Of a stretch of DNA of 27,314 nucleotides, positions 1 to 8,287 are shown in pieces. The notes below the pieces were generated by a model. It made no database searches, had not been told where the DNA came from, and worked only from the letters and a program-made list of their open reading frames with translations. Location: the NCBI GenBank assembly GCA_019217005.1, contig JAHBNG010000167.1:1-27314 (forward strand), given 5' to 3'. This DNA comes from Chloroflexi bacterium TSY. GTDB taxonomy: Bacteria; Chloroflexota; Anaerolineae; Caldilineales; Caldilineaceae. Numbering within the stretch: the first letter of the stretch is position 1; each line of letters starts with the position of its first letter. Position numbers and translations under genes: made by a program.

Positions 1-1
1 G

Positions 2-130
2 CTTGAACAGCGCGAACGCACTCGGGTCGCTGACGAGCAGTTCGCCGCAATCAAGGCGGGGGATTGTCCGCCATCAATGCCTCTCGAAGACCTGGAGAAA
101 TTAGACCGTGAGATTACAGCCGAGTCATGA
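2..130 (+). CDS. C-terminal end of a small antitoxin-like protein (5'-truncated by window edge)
   Basis: An open frame enters from the left edge and gives 42 residues ending at a TGA. The tail is acidic and helical, with the motif LEDLEKLDREITAES. Its stop region overlaps an ATG (ATGA overlap) of the next short frame, the usual coupling of antitoxin and toxin genes in type II toxin-antitoxin operons. The downstream frame resembles a RelE/ParE-like toxin, so an antitoxin role is inferred mainly from this arrangement. The DNA-binding N-terminus lies outside the window and the family cannot be named. Confidence 0.45.
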   Translation, partial: LEQRERTRVADEQFAAIKAGDCPPSMPLEDLEKLDREITAES

Positions 131-348
131 GCTACTTCGCGCGATAGTATCTTCCGGCTAATGTTGAACTTCGCCGAATGCTTCAGTCGCTTGTTAAAGA
201 CCCGCGCCCAGGTTGGGCAACACGCGTTGAGGGGAAGAAAGAGCGATACGAGTTTGAAGCCTTCGGCGTATGGGTTCAGTATGAAATAGACGAGACAGGA
301 ATGGAAACGGTTATAACAGCGACCATGATCGAGCAACCTTCGTTATAG
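127..348 (+). pseudogene. RelE/ParE-like toxin remnant with in-frame TAG at codon 7
   Basis: The frame starts at the ATG overlapping the preceding stop codon and would encode 73 residues, but codon 7 (145-147) is TAG. Beyond it the frame stays open to TAG at 346-348. The C-terminal part has the pattern YEFEAFGVWVQYEIDETG, recalling the beta-sheet core of RelE/ParE toxins (…RVGDYRVIYEID…). The small size and coupling to an upstream antitoxin-like gene fit a type II toxin. Loss of the toxin by a nonsense mutation is a common fate of such modules. An internal ATG near 178 could still give a shortened product. The family assignment is by pattern only. Confidence 0.4.
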
Positions 349-370
349 AGACGCTGTAGTAATCCAAGCC

Positions 371-577
371 GTGCATCGATCTCGGATCGTATATGAGACG
401 GGGCGGAAAGTGGTTATCATGTTCTCGCGTCCTGTTCCTAGTTTGCAGCCAACAGAAGTCATCAAAGAACGTCAAGACAAACCGCCAATGCAAAGTAAGC
501 AGGCGGCATTAGAAAAGCTTATCAAAGCCGCACAGGAGCTTATCGAGAAAGAGCCAGGCTTTGCTCTGGCTACTTAA
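371..577 (+). CDS. small hypothetical protein
   Basis: A GTG-initiated frame of 68 residues follows the toxin remnant by about 20 bases. The C-terminal half (roughly residues 37-65) is a probable amphipathic helix rich in Lys, Glu, Ala and Leu. No known domain is recognised. Its position directly after the broken TA pair suggests it may be a further remnant of the same small-gene cluster, possibly another antitoxin. No convincing ribosome binding site is visible, so it may not be a real gene. Confidence 0.25.
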   Translation: MHRSRIVYETGRKVVIMFSRPVPSLQPTEVIKERQDKPPMQSKQAALEKLIKAAQELIEKEPGFALAT

Positions 578-753
578 GCGGAACAGTCAGGAGTCTCATT
601 GCCGACCGTGAGAAAGCACTGGGAAACCCTGACAACGCAAATGGGGCTAAATTGGATCGACTTACCCTGTTTACAAACAATGACCCAAGAGGGCAAACGT
701 TCACGAACAGTACGAATTGCAATGACACCCAAATTGGTTGAATCAATAAGATT

Positions 754-783
754 GCATGTAAGAAACGGTCGTTTCTTGCATGC
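754..783. repeat. 30-bp near-perfect palindrome
   Basis: The two 14-base arms (GCATGTAAGAAACG and its near complement) are separated by two bases, with one mismatched pair. It would form a strong hairpin or serve as a dyad protein-binding site. It sits in a stretch (578-1010) where I see no convincing gene. Confidence 0.6.
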
Positions 784-1010
784 AAAGTTTCCTACCTACG
801 TCTTGGTCGATATTGAGGGTCATTTTCTGCCTGAGCATGGCTCAAAGTAGAAAATATAAACATCTTTTCTCTTTGCAAAAATGTAAACCTAATTGTCCGC
901 CTAAAATGAACCACCCCAAAAATTGGAAAATAAAAGATGTATGTATATAGCATCCAACTAACAATTGTACAGAAAGATTCTAAGGAAGGATGTTACAATT
1001 TGCTGACTTT

Positions 1011-1091
1011 AGTACTTATCCAAAAAGGTTCTGTGACGATGCATCCTTGTTTGGGAAACTGGTCGAACTCACAACCGCTTTTCGAATAGTT
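1011..1091. repeat. 81-bp palindromic element X, copy 1
   Basis: This is the diverged first copy of an 81-bp sequence repeated at 1180-1260 in the same orientation. It shares the CTTATCC…TTCTGTGACGAT left part and the CTCACAACC…CTTTTCG.ATAG right part. The ends are inverted repeats of about 12 bp with longer weak similarity, like a tiny MITE or mobile hairpin. No coding capacity. Confidence 0.6.
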
Positions 1092-1094
1092 TAT

Positions 1095-1176
1095 GGGAGT
1101 GTATCCCAAAGTGTGTAAATGCAGCGGTTCTCTAACTGAGCAGTGTTCATTTACACACTTTACGGTACACACTCGG
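1095..1176 (+). mobile_element. MITE-like palindromic element, copy A
   Basis: An ~82-bp element with long imperfect terminal inverted repeats. It starts GGGAGTGTATCCCAAAGTG, has inner arms GTGTGTAAATG / CATTTACACAC, and ends GGTACACACTC. Its centre (TTCTCTAACTGAG) is not palindromic. Copies occur at 5032-5113 (opposite orientation, well conserved) and 21703-21776 (diverged). It lies exactly between the two copies of element X. It encodes nothing, so mobility would depend on a transposase elsewhere. No clear target-site duplication is seen at this copy. Confidence 0.7.
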
Positions 1177-1179
1177 CTT

Positions 1180-1260
1180 AGTGCTTATCCGAAAAGTTCT
1201 GTGACGATCTATTCTCACTCGAGAACCTGGTCGGACTCACAACCACTTTTCGGATAGGTT
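1180..1260. repeat. 81-bp palindromic element X, copy 2
   Basis: The better-preserved copy of the 81-bp element. Its ends carry the inverted repeat TATCCGAAAAGT / ACTTTTCGGATA, and the similarity continues inward (…CTGTGAC / CTCACAA…). The same orientation as copy 1 and the MITE-like element between them suggest an insertion between, or duplication around, a nested element. Confidence 0.6.
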
Positions 1261-1474
1261 CTTATTGGGGAAGTTTTAGAACGATAGACTTGATGAGCCA
1301 AGAGAGATTTTCTTATTATTGGTAGGGCCAAGTATAATGACTTTCGGAGGTACATTCTTTTCCCTTAACCCAAACAAACTAAAGTCAAAGAAAGTTCCTG
1401 CCGAATTCTCTTATACAATCTATAAGACTTTTTTTGATTAATCAGTAAACAGACATACAGGTATGAAGATCTCT

Positions 1475-1504
1475 GGCTCTTCAGGATCTCAGGGGGTTGA
1501 CAAA
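1475..1504 (+). repeat. solo ISL3-type insertion-sequence end
   Basis: This 30-bp stretch begins GGCTCTTCAGG and ends GGGGGTTGACAAA. It matches 26005-26034, next to the ISL3-like transposase at the other end of the window, with two mismatches. GGCTCTT-type termini are typical of the ISL3 family. No transposase is attached here, so it is a solo end or the scar of a lost element. The surrounding 1261-1660 holds no recognisable gene. Confidence 0.55.
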
Positions 1505-1669
1505 GAAGTGCCATGAACTTCCCGGACACGCTTTGTATGTAATGGCAGTTCCAAAAGGGCGCGTTGAAGAAGAACTGATAGAGAGAACCAGCAGCGTGTT
1601 ATGTCAACATATAGATGAGGACAAAGGCAAGGAACCCAAAGGCGATACATAGTAAAAAATTAGAAGCAA

Positions 1670-2886
1670 TTAAGCGATAGGTTGGCGACGATGGGCTCGT
1701 TGCTGCAAATGGAAAGATTCATCATAAGGTTTCTTGTCTTGCCACAATTTCCAAATGATGCAAATCCAGCGATTAGCGAGAGTGCGATCAGCATGACTCT
1801 TTTTGAGACCGCGTTGGCGAGCGGCGGTGTAAAAAGCAGCGGCCCAAGAAGACTCTTTGCGGGAGCAGCGAGCAAATTGCTGAGTAAAATAACGAAAGTC
1901 GTGATCGCAAGCTCTGCGGAAATGAACGGTTCTGACTTTGCCACTTTGTTTGGTGACAGGACAGGTTCCCGCCAGAGACTGAAGGCTCATGGGAGAGGGA
2001 AAGCGTTTCCTGTCTTCGCCAAACTTGACCAGAAGACTGGGAGCTAAAAGCTGGCCAGCACCAGGTAAAGAAGCAAAGATATGCTGATCCGGATGTTGCA
2101 GAAAAGTGACTGTAACTGGTCAAGGGTCTCTTGTTCATAGCGCAGTGCAAGCAAAAGACATTCAGCCAGCTGAAGAGCTTCTCGTTGATACGCTGGCACA
2201 AATGCAGGAGCTGATGTGGGATAAGTGGCGGTTAACTTATCATAACAAGTGACCCATTTACGGGTTGCGTATGTCGGTGCTGCTTGAGAAACTCTTGGAA
2301 GCCTTCATAGGTGGAGTTGCGCACATGCTCTGGCGTTGGATAGGTCAGAACCAGGTGGCAGGCAATCCGAGAAGGCCAGTTGCTGAAGACCTCAAGCAGC
2401 GCCGGATGGTAACGCAACAGGCAAGCGCGCAGACGGTTGGATAAGGCCACAGTCTCTTTGGTCCAGTATTGTGGCACTGCTGACCACTCGCATCTGCTGG
2501 AGTAATTCACTGCCAGGTGACCAAGGATAAAATCGATGGACATCGGTCCGCAACAAATCTGCTATCACATAGGCATCACTCTTATCATTATGCGCACCAC
2601 TTTGACTATAGCGCTCCCGACTCTTGTTCACCACATTCGGCGGCACCACATAGACATTCTTGTACCCGCTCGACCAGAGATAATCAATCAGCAAATTATG
2701 CGCTGTTTCCAGTCCCACTGTCACTTCATCATGGCTCGCTCCTGTCTTCTTTCTCATTTCTTCAATTTGGCGAAATCCCTTCTGGCTATGCTCTATCTGC
2801 GCATAGCCCAGCGCTCGTCCTGTCTCATCCAACATCATCACATCATGTTTCTTTTCACTCCAGTCGATTCCCATTTTCACTTTCAT
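1670..2886 (-). pseudogene. IS110-family transposase (DEDD), frameshifted
   Basis: The N-terminal 130 or so residues form an intact DEDD RuvC-like domain: GIDWSEKKHD with the first Asp, a Glu in VGLETAH, and the pair of Asp in NDKSDAYVIADLL. The strong site GAGGAGG lies just upstream of the ATG at 2886. After GSELLQQMRVV the frame breaks and continues in another phase (TKETVALSNRLRACLLRYHP). A further break precedes the transposase_20 C-terminal part (SLQSLAGTCPVTKQSGK … VHFRRACDHDFR … ANRWICIIWKLW … PYDE). At least two indels are therefore needed to read the full protein of about 400 residues. IS110 recombinases use a catalytic Ser in the C-terminal part and a bridge RNA. This copy is probably inactive. 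Confidence 0.85.
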
Positions 2887-3299
2887 CTTGGACCTCCTCT
2901 CCCGTATCGCCTGAGCTCCTCAACTTTGGACGCTGTTTTCCGTTTTCCTGTTATGGCACTCGAGGTGCTGCACGCTTTCGACGTTGCACGGCGTCGACCT
3001 GGCGGACTGTCCGGGAAGGGCGGTCGCACCGCTCGAAGAGGTTGGTCCTTTTTGCCAGGTCGAGAGTCCAATAAGTTTCGGCTTTCCTTGCTTTTGCCTT
3101 CCCTTATTTTATCTCCCTTTCCTATATTACCTAACAGGAAGAGGTCAGGTATGAGGTCGTCAACGAGACTGTTCTTGACCTCTTCCGGGAAGTTACGCTC
3201 CCTGCATTCCGGAAGAACCAGACCTCTTTGTCGAGGTTGGGTTGCCTCCGCTTGGTGAGCTCTACTGAGAACAGGGGGCGGATCGTTGAAATGGGGCAA
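2887..3299 (-). ncRNA. IS110 left-end non-coding leader; candidate bridge RNA region
   Basis: IS110-group elements encode a structured bridge RNA in the non-coding stretch upstream of the transposase start. Here about 400 bases upstream of the transposase carry no convincing gene but do carry structure. A perfect 11-bp inverted repeat, GGAAGAGGTCA (3137-3147) / TGACCTCTTCC (3176-3186), encloses a 28-base loop, and several more GC-rich complementary patches lie between 2960 and 3060. The RNA boundaries and the target- and donor-binding loops cannot be set from this copy alone. The assignment rests on family knowledge and position. Confidence 0.35.
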
Positions 3300-3382
3300 C
3301 TTTATTCAGCCACTGCCAGAATTGCAGGCCAATGAATTGGGGAGCAATATAAAAGCTTTCAGCGAATCAGCCGTCAGCTAGG

Positions 3383-3432
3383 TCGAAGCGACCACTTCGT
3401 GTTTGGTTACAGATGCGTAGCATCCACAGCCA
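3383..3432 (+). repeat. interspersed repeat R50, copy 1
   Basis: About 50 bp (GTCGAAGCGACCACTTCGTG … CAGATGCGTAGCATCCACA) recurs on the opposite strand at 13211-13263 with few changes. It contains small dyads (CGAAG…CTTCG and GATGCGTAGCATC). The remainder of 3300-3526 contains no gene. Confidence 0.6.
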
Positions 3433-3464
3433 GAATCTGGCCATGTTTCGTGGCTGATTTTTTT
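3427..3464 (+). terminator. possible hairpin plus T-tract
   Basis: CAGCCA … TGGCTG (3427-3432 / 3451-3456) can pair and is followed by A and seven T (3458-3464). The stem is short and the loop is 18 bases, so this is a weak intrinsic-terminator candidate that would isolate the sulfatase from upstream transcription. Confidence 0.25.
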
Positions 3465-3526
3465 ACTTTCTTATACCATGAAAAACTACATTCAAGACAT
3501 TGTGGTCACGGGTGTAAAGGGATGAC

Positions 3527-5014
3527 ATGTCCGATCTCCCGAATGTTCTCATCATTATGACCGACCAACAGAAGGCGACGGCAAGTCATCTGTATGGGAA
3601 TACGTTCTGCGAAACACCCGCCATGGCACGTTTGGCGGATGAAGGGGTTTTGTTTCAAAATGCATTTACGCCCCATCCACTCTGCATGCCCGCTCGGTTT
3701 GCATTCTGGACGTCACAATGGCCCCACACAAATGGAGCACGTCGCAACCAAACACCTATGCCCATTGGAGCCAACCACGCGGCACGACTTTGGCAAGAAG
3801 CTGGATACCATGTCGGTCTGATTGGTAAGAATCACTGTTTTGAGAACGTAGAAGATCAGGCACTCTTCAATACATGGTGTGAGATTTCTCATGGGGGTTT
3901 GCCGAATCATGTCGCAACGCGAGGGATGGACTGGTTTCGTCCAGTAGATGGGATAGAGGCGGCTCACCAATTACGTCGTACAATGACACCTCAGAATCCA
4001 CGTTTCGCCTACGCGACGTCTGATTTTCCGTTGGAAGATTACTCAACAGGATTGATTGCAGGTCAAACCGTTCGCTTTCTTGAAAAGCATCAGAGTGAAC
4101 CATTCGCTCTGTGGGTCTCCATTCCTGACCCTCATGAACCGTGGGTTTGTCCACAGCAATATGCCGACCTGTTTCCACCCACGCAAATCGATTTGCCGCT
4201 TTGGCGGGACGGCGAGTTTAGGGGACCCGAGGTCCCAGAGCGGAACCGCGTACTTTATGAAATGCTAGGGACCGCCAATGATAAACCAGAAGATCTCTAT
4301 GGTCTGCTTGCTGTCTACTATGGCATGGTACGTTTTATCGATGATAGATTGGGACAGATCCTCGATGCGCTAGAACAATTAGGGCTCCGCGAAAAGACAA
4401 TTGTCATCTTTTGCTCTGATCATGGTGATTTTAGCGGCGAACACCGAATGCAGTGCAAAGGCGGGGTCTTTTATGATTGTCTCACCCACATACCCCTCAT
4501 TGTTTCCTGGCCCGGTACAATTCCGACAGCTATTTGTGATGATAGTATGGTCAATCTGATCGATGTCGTGCCAACGCTTCTTACACTTCAGAATATTGAG
4601 ATCCCACGCACCATGCAAGGTCAACCTCTACCAACAGTCATTCCGAGCGTCAGATCGCGAGACGTCACCTTTTCTGAATATGGTGCGGGTGGACCAGCCT
4701 TTACAATGCTCGATCTCGCACAGTATCCCAAGCCGTGGGGACGTCGCACGTTGATCGAGTCGCTCCAGTGGCGCGAAGCAGAGGGGCGTCGCAAAATGGT
4801 TCGTTCTTGAGATTGGAAGTATGTGCACGATTCGATGGGAGATCTGGATGAACTTTACGATCTGGTAAATGATCCATGGGAATTGACGAATGTGATCAAC
4901 GAGGCAGCCAACCAAGAGATCGTTGCGCAAATGCGCCTCCACCTGGCTGATTGGATGATCGAGACGGAAGATGCTGTGCCGATACCGTTGCCCGGTGGGA
5001 TCAATGGTGGATAA
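3527..5014 (+). pseudogene. sulfatase (arylsulfatase superfamily) interrupted by an in-frame TGA
   Basis: The start is the ATG after AAAGGG (spacing 4). Residues 6-15 (NVLIIMTDQQ) carry the metal-binding Asp13. C53-M-P55-A-R57 is the CxPxR motif in which Cys becomes formylglycine, and a later CSDHGDFSGEH supplies the Asp-His metal ligands. The first open part is 427 residues and stops at TGA 4808-4810 in KMVRS-stop-DWKYV. The same frame then continues for 67 codons with the canonical tail DELYDLVNDPWELTNV, ending at 5014. Homologues usually have Arg or similar at this point, so a CGA-to-TGA transition is likely. Full length would be about 495 residues, normal for the family. The catalytic core precedes the stop. 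No dedicated formylglycine-generating enzyme is adjacent: the FGE-like domains at 14.8-21.7 kb lack the catalytic cysteines. Confidence 0.85.
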
Positions 5015-5024
5015 TGGATTTATA

Positions 5025-5120
5025 TCTAATTGGAGTGTGTACCAGAAAGTATGTAAATGGACGCCGCTCAGTCAGAGAATCGACTGCATTTACACACTTT
5101 GGGACACACTCCCTCTAATT
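5025..5120 (-). mobile_element. MITE-like palindromic element, copy B, with 7-bp direct repeats
   Basis: An 82-bp core (5032-5113) is flanked on both sides by TCTAATT (5025-5031 and 5114-5120), which looks like a 7-bp target duplication. Read on the minus strand it matches copy A (1095-1176) along its length, with ends GGGAGTGTGTCCCAAAG … CTGGTACACACTCC. It lies between the sulfatase and the PhyH-like gene. The clean direct repeats suggest a relatively recent insertion. Confidence 0.7.
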
Positions 5121-5161
5121 GCGAGCAAAAATCGTCAACCGCAATATCTTGGAGCAACAAA

Positions 5162-5976
5162 ATGTCTACCCAAACAATGTCTACCCAAACAACGATGTGG
5201 AACCAGGACAATTTTAAGATCCTGCCTGACCAAGATACTTTAACCGCATTGGAGCGCGATCTGCGGTTTCATCCCAGTTCTGGGGATCGCGTGCAGGTTT
5301 TGACGAGGATGAGATTGCTGATTTACGGCATTATTTTGATGGCATTTTGGACGAAACATTGGCAGCGGGAGGCGATAGCTACTCAATTATCTCAGCCCAC
5401 ATGAAATATGGTCGCGTCTACGATCTTGTCAGCCATCCACGAATTGTCTCTTATGTTCAGGACATCTTGGGCGAGGATATTGTTTGCTGGGGTGCTCACT
5501 TCTTCTGTAAGATGCCTCAGGATGGCAAGCAAGTTGCTTGGCATCAGGACGCAAGCTTCTGGCCATTGACGCCCTCGAAGACAGTCACAGCGTGGCTGGC
5601 GATCGACGATGCAGATGTGGAGAATGCGTGCATGCGGTTTGTGGCGGGGTCACATCACCACGGTCATTTGACCTATCGCATGACCGATGATCCAGAGCAC
5701 AATGTTTTGAACCAAGTGGTGGACAATGTTGAGCAATTTGGAGATGTGATCAATGTCGAGCTCAAGGCAGGCGAGATCTCACTCCACAGTGATTTGCTGC
5801 TTCATGGATCTGAAGCCAATCATTCTGACAGACGCCGTTGTGGATTGACGTTGCGCTATTGCGCAAGTGAAGTGCGAAGCGACCCAAGCTTGCGGTGGAA
5901 TCAAGAAGGCGTTCTTATCAGCGGTTCCGACCCTGATGGTCACTGGGCGAATCCGCCCAGACCAGAACGGGCGTGA
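5162..5976 (+). pseudogene. phytanoyl-CoA dioxygenase (PhyH) family oxygenase, frameshifted near the N-terminus
   Basis: The C-terminal 209 residues read from about 5347 are a clear PhyH fold. An iron-binding H-x-D is visible in VAWHQDASFWPL, the distal His lies in LLLHGSEANHSDRR, and the following Arg would bind 2-oxoglutarate. The N-terminal 35-40 codons from ATG 5162 are in another frame (TALERDLRF). The peptide GFDEDEIADLRHYFDGIL, which belongs to the correct protein, begins at about 5292 in the C-terminal frame. A third frame around 5260 offers GFIPVLG, the expected N-terminal strand, so two compensating indels are likely. The product would be a non-haem Fe(II)/2-oxoglutarate hydroxylase of unknown substrate. 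The first codons contain a duplicated 15-base unit (MSTQTMSTQT). Such enzymes often sit next to sulfatases in environmental genomes. Confidence 0.8.
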
Positions 5977-6000
5977 CAAGATGGGAAGGAATGAACACCT

Positions 6001-8187
6001 CTATCTCTCTGGGGTTGGCAGGCTCAAAGGTGGCAGGCGCGGTGCTTGAATGGGAGGGTGTGGTCTGGCAGCGGGTGTCGGCAGAGCTTCGGAAACTGTG
6101 ATAAAAATTGCTTCTGTGAAAACCATAAAAATATGATTGTCATCGATAAACTGGATCTCATATATACCAATTTCCGAGGAGATGAAGAGCCAGGCCCAGG
6201 TGCCGCTGACATCAATCATCGTCGAATCAACAGGGATTCGATTTACCCAAACAGTGAGTTCCGAACCTGGATTGCCACTTCCTTCGATTAGAAGCGACTC
6301 ACCGATTGCCAGCTCGTCGGTGGACCACAACCCAATTTGTGGTGGTACCAATGTGGACGTTGGTGTGGGTCTTGGAGGCCACGTGGCTGTCGGTGTCTGA
6401 GTTGGATAGCGTACAAATCGCTCGGAGGACGAACCACTTATCGATGTATGACGTTCAACAGGTAGAGCTTTGAATGATTCTACATCAACGACAACCGTGG
6501 GGGTACTCGTGGCAGCACGCGAAAAGCGAACGATCGTTGGGGCAGAAGAATCTCCTCGGTCAACCATTGTCTGAGCCGGAGTAGAAAAGCTTTTGCCTAT
6601 ATTCATCTGCATTGATGTGCGAGTTGGCGTCTGAGTTGGCATGCGAGAAAACCGACGAATCGGTGTTCCTATCAAGAGCTGGTCTGGCTTTCCAGTGAGC
6701 GATGGACGTTGAAATCGCGGGATGGCGTTAGAGAGCTCTGTCGGTGTCGCTGTCCCAAAACTCTTGGTTGAAGGCGGTGGCATCGTTGATATTTTTGTAG
6801 GAGTCTGGGTTGGCATACGAGAAAACCGACGAATCGGTGTTCCTATCAAGAGCTGGTCTGGCTTTCTGGTGAGCGATGGACGCTGAAATCGCGGGATGGC
6901 GTCAGAGAGCCCTGTGGGTGTTGCTGTCCCAAAACTCTTGGTTGATGGCGGTGGCAACGTTGATATATTCGTAGGAGTCTGGGTTGGCATGCGAGAAAAC
7001 CGACGAATCGGTGTTCCTATCAAGAGCTGGTCTGGCTTTCTGGTCAGTGATGAACGCTGAAATCGCGGGATGGCGTCAGAGAGCTCTGTGGGTGTCGCTG
7101 TCCCAAAACTCTTGGTTGATGGCGGTGGCATCGTTGATATTTTTGTTGGAGTCTGGGTTGGCATGCGAGAAAACTGACGAATCGGTGTTCCTATCAACAG
7201 TTGGTCTGGCTTTCTGGTGAGCGATGAACGCTGAAATCGCGGGACGATGTCAGAGGGCTCTGTGGGTGTCGCTGTCCCAAAACTCTTGGTTGAAGGCAGT
7301 GGCAACGTTGATATTTTTGTTGGAGTCTGGGTTGGCATGCGAGAAAACCGTCGAATCGGTGTTCCTATCAAGAGCTGGTCTGGCTTTCTGGTGAGCGGTG
7401 GACGCTGAAATCGCGGGATGGCGTCAGAGAGCTCTGTGGGGGTTGCTGTCCCAAAACTCTTGGTTGATGGCGGTGGCATCGTTGATATTTTTGTAGGAGT
7501 CTGGGTTGGCATGCGAGAAAACTGACGAATCGGTGTTCCTATCAAGAGCTGGTCTGGCTTTCTGGTGAGCGATGGACGCTGAAATCGCGGGATGGCGTCA
7601 GAGAGCTCTGTGGGGGTTGCTGTCCCAAAACTCTTGGTTGATGGCGGTGGCATCGTTGATATTTTTGTAGGAGTCTGGGTTGGCATGCGAGAAAACTGAC
7701 GAATCGGTGTTCCTATCAAGAGTTGGTCTGGCTTTCTGGTGAGTGATGAACGCTGAAATCGCGGGATGGCGTCAGAGAGCTCTGTGGGGGTTGCTGTCCC
7801 AAAACTCTTGGTTGATGGCGGTGGCATCGTTGATATTTTTGTAGGAGTCTGGGTTGGCATGCGAGAAAACTGACGAATCGGTGTTCCTATCAAGAGTTGG
7901 TCTGGCTTTCTGGTGAGTGATGAACGCTGAAATCGCGGGATGATATCAGTGAATTCTGTGGGTGTTGCTGTTTTGGTAGAGGTGACGAAACTTTCTGTTT
8001 GAGGCGTTGGCGTCTGCGTTGGTTCTCGAAGAAAGCTTACGATCTGTGTAGAGGTTGCTTGTTGATTCCTCTGGTTACTGGACACGAGTGAGTGAATTCC
8101 TACAGCACCATCGACTATGACACCAGCGTTACTCACTGCAACAACCAGCAGCATTAAAATGATGAGAAGGCGTACACCTAAAGTCAT
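6001..8187 (-). CDS. secreted or surface protein with 58-residue tandem repeats and an Ig-like C-terminal domain
   Basis: I place the start at ATG 8187, preceded by AAAGGATTTGGA. The frame extends 24 codons further up but without a good site. Residues 1-20 (MTLGVRLLIILMLLVVAVSN) form a signal peptide or N-terminal anchor. A Thr/Pro-rich linker (PTQTPT) leads into seven complete and one partial copy of a 58-residue unit containing RFQR…LTRKPDQLLIGTPIR, FSRMPTQTPT and KSFGTATPTELSDAIP. After the repeats come more PT linkers and a domain of about 90 residues (DELAIGESLLIEGSGNPGSE … VDVSGTWAWLF) with the look of a bacterial Ig-like fold, then a Pro-rich tail. No enzyme motif is seen. It is probably an extracellular stalk or adhesive protein, one of the features pointing to Chloroflexota. 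Confidence 0.7.
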   Translation of the reverse strand: MTLGVRLLIILMLLVVAVSNAGVIVDGAVGIHSLVSSNQRNQQATSTQIVSFLREPTQTPTPQTESFVTSTKTATPTEFTDIIPRFQRSSLTRKPDQLLIGTPIRQFSRMPTQTPTKISTMPPPSTKSFGTATPTELSDAIPRFQRSSLTRKPDQLLIGTPIRQFSRMPTQTPTKISTMPPPSTKSFGTATPTELSDAIPRFQRPSLTRKPDQLLIGTPIRQFSRMPTQTPTKISTMPPPSTKSFGTATPTELSDAIPRFQRPPLTRKPDQLLIGTPIRRFSRMPTQTPTKISTLPLPSTKSFGTATPTEPSDIVPRFQRSSLTRKPDQLLIGTPIRQFSRMPTQTPTKISTMPPPSTKSFGTATPTELSDAIPRFQRSSLTRKPDQLLIGTPIRRFSRMPTQTPTNISTLPPPSTKSFGTATPTGLSDAIPRFQRPSLTRKPDQLLIGTPIRRFSRMPTQTPTKISTMPPPSTKSFGTATPTELSNAIPRFQRPSLTGKPDQLLIGTPIRRFSRMPTQTPTRTSMQMNIGKSFSTPAQTMVDRGDSSAPTIVRFSRAATSTPTVVVDVESFKALPVERHTSISGSSSERFVRYPTQTPTATWPPRPTPTSTLVPPQIGLWSTDELAIGESLLIEGSGNPGSELTVWVNRIPVDSTMIDVSGTWAWLFISSEIGIYEIQFIDDNHIFMVFTEAIFITVSEALPTPAARPHPPIQAPRLPPLSLPTPER
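6622..7935 (-). repeat. 174-bp tandem repeat array (7 full units and one partial)
   Basis: Unit starts on the minus strand fall at 7935, 7761, 7587, 7413, 7239, 7065, 6891 and 6717. The last unit runs 96 bases before diverging. Units differ by few bases (SS/PS/PP after RFQR, IRQ/IRR, MPPP/LPPP/LPLP). The variants are not ordered by position, consistent with homogenisation by unequal recombination. The period is in frame. Confidence 0.95.
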
Positions 8188-8287
8188 TCCAAATCCTTTA
8201 TGGTCCCATATTATGCAACAGCCGCCCCTCTTTTTAGCCAATTCAGAGTCGTTTGTCAAAAACTGACGGTAAGCATTGCGAAATGTT

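Noticed and set aside
599..850. Plus-strand open frame of 83 codons with TTG start
   Set aside because: No recognisable domain, and it contains the 30-bp palindrome at 754-783. Probably non-coding.
1542..1652. 36-codon plus-strand frame beginning MAVPKGRVEEELIERTSS
   Set aside because: Codon-like and hydrophilic, but too short, with no family match and no ribosome binding site. Possibly a gene scrap.
2883..3299. 138-codon minus-strand frame upstream of the IS110 transposase
   Set aside because: Composition is low-complexity (Arg/Pro/Lys) and it lies in the expected non-coding leader of IS110.
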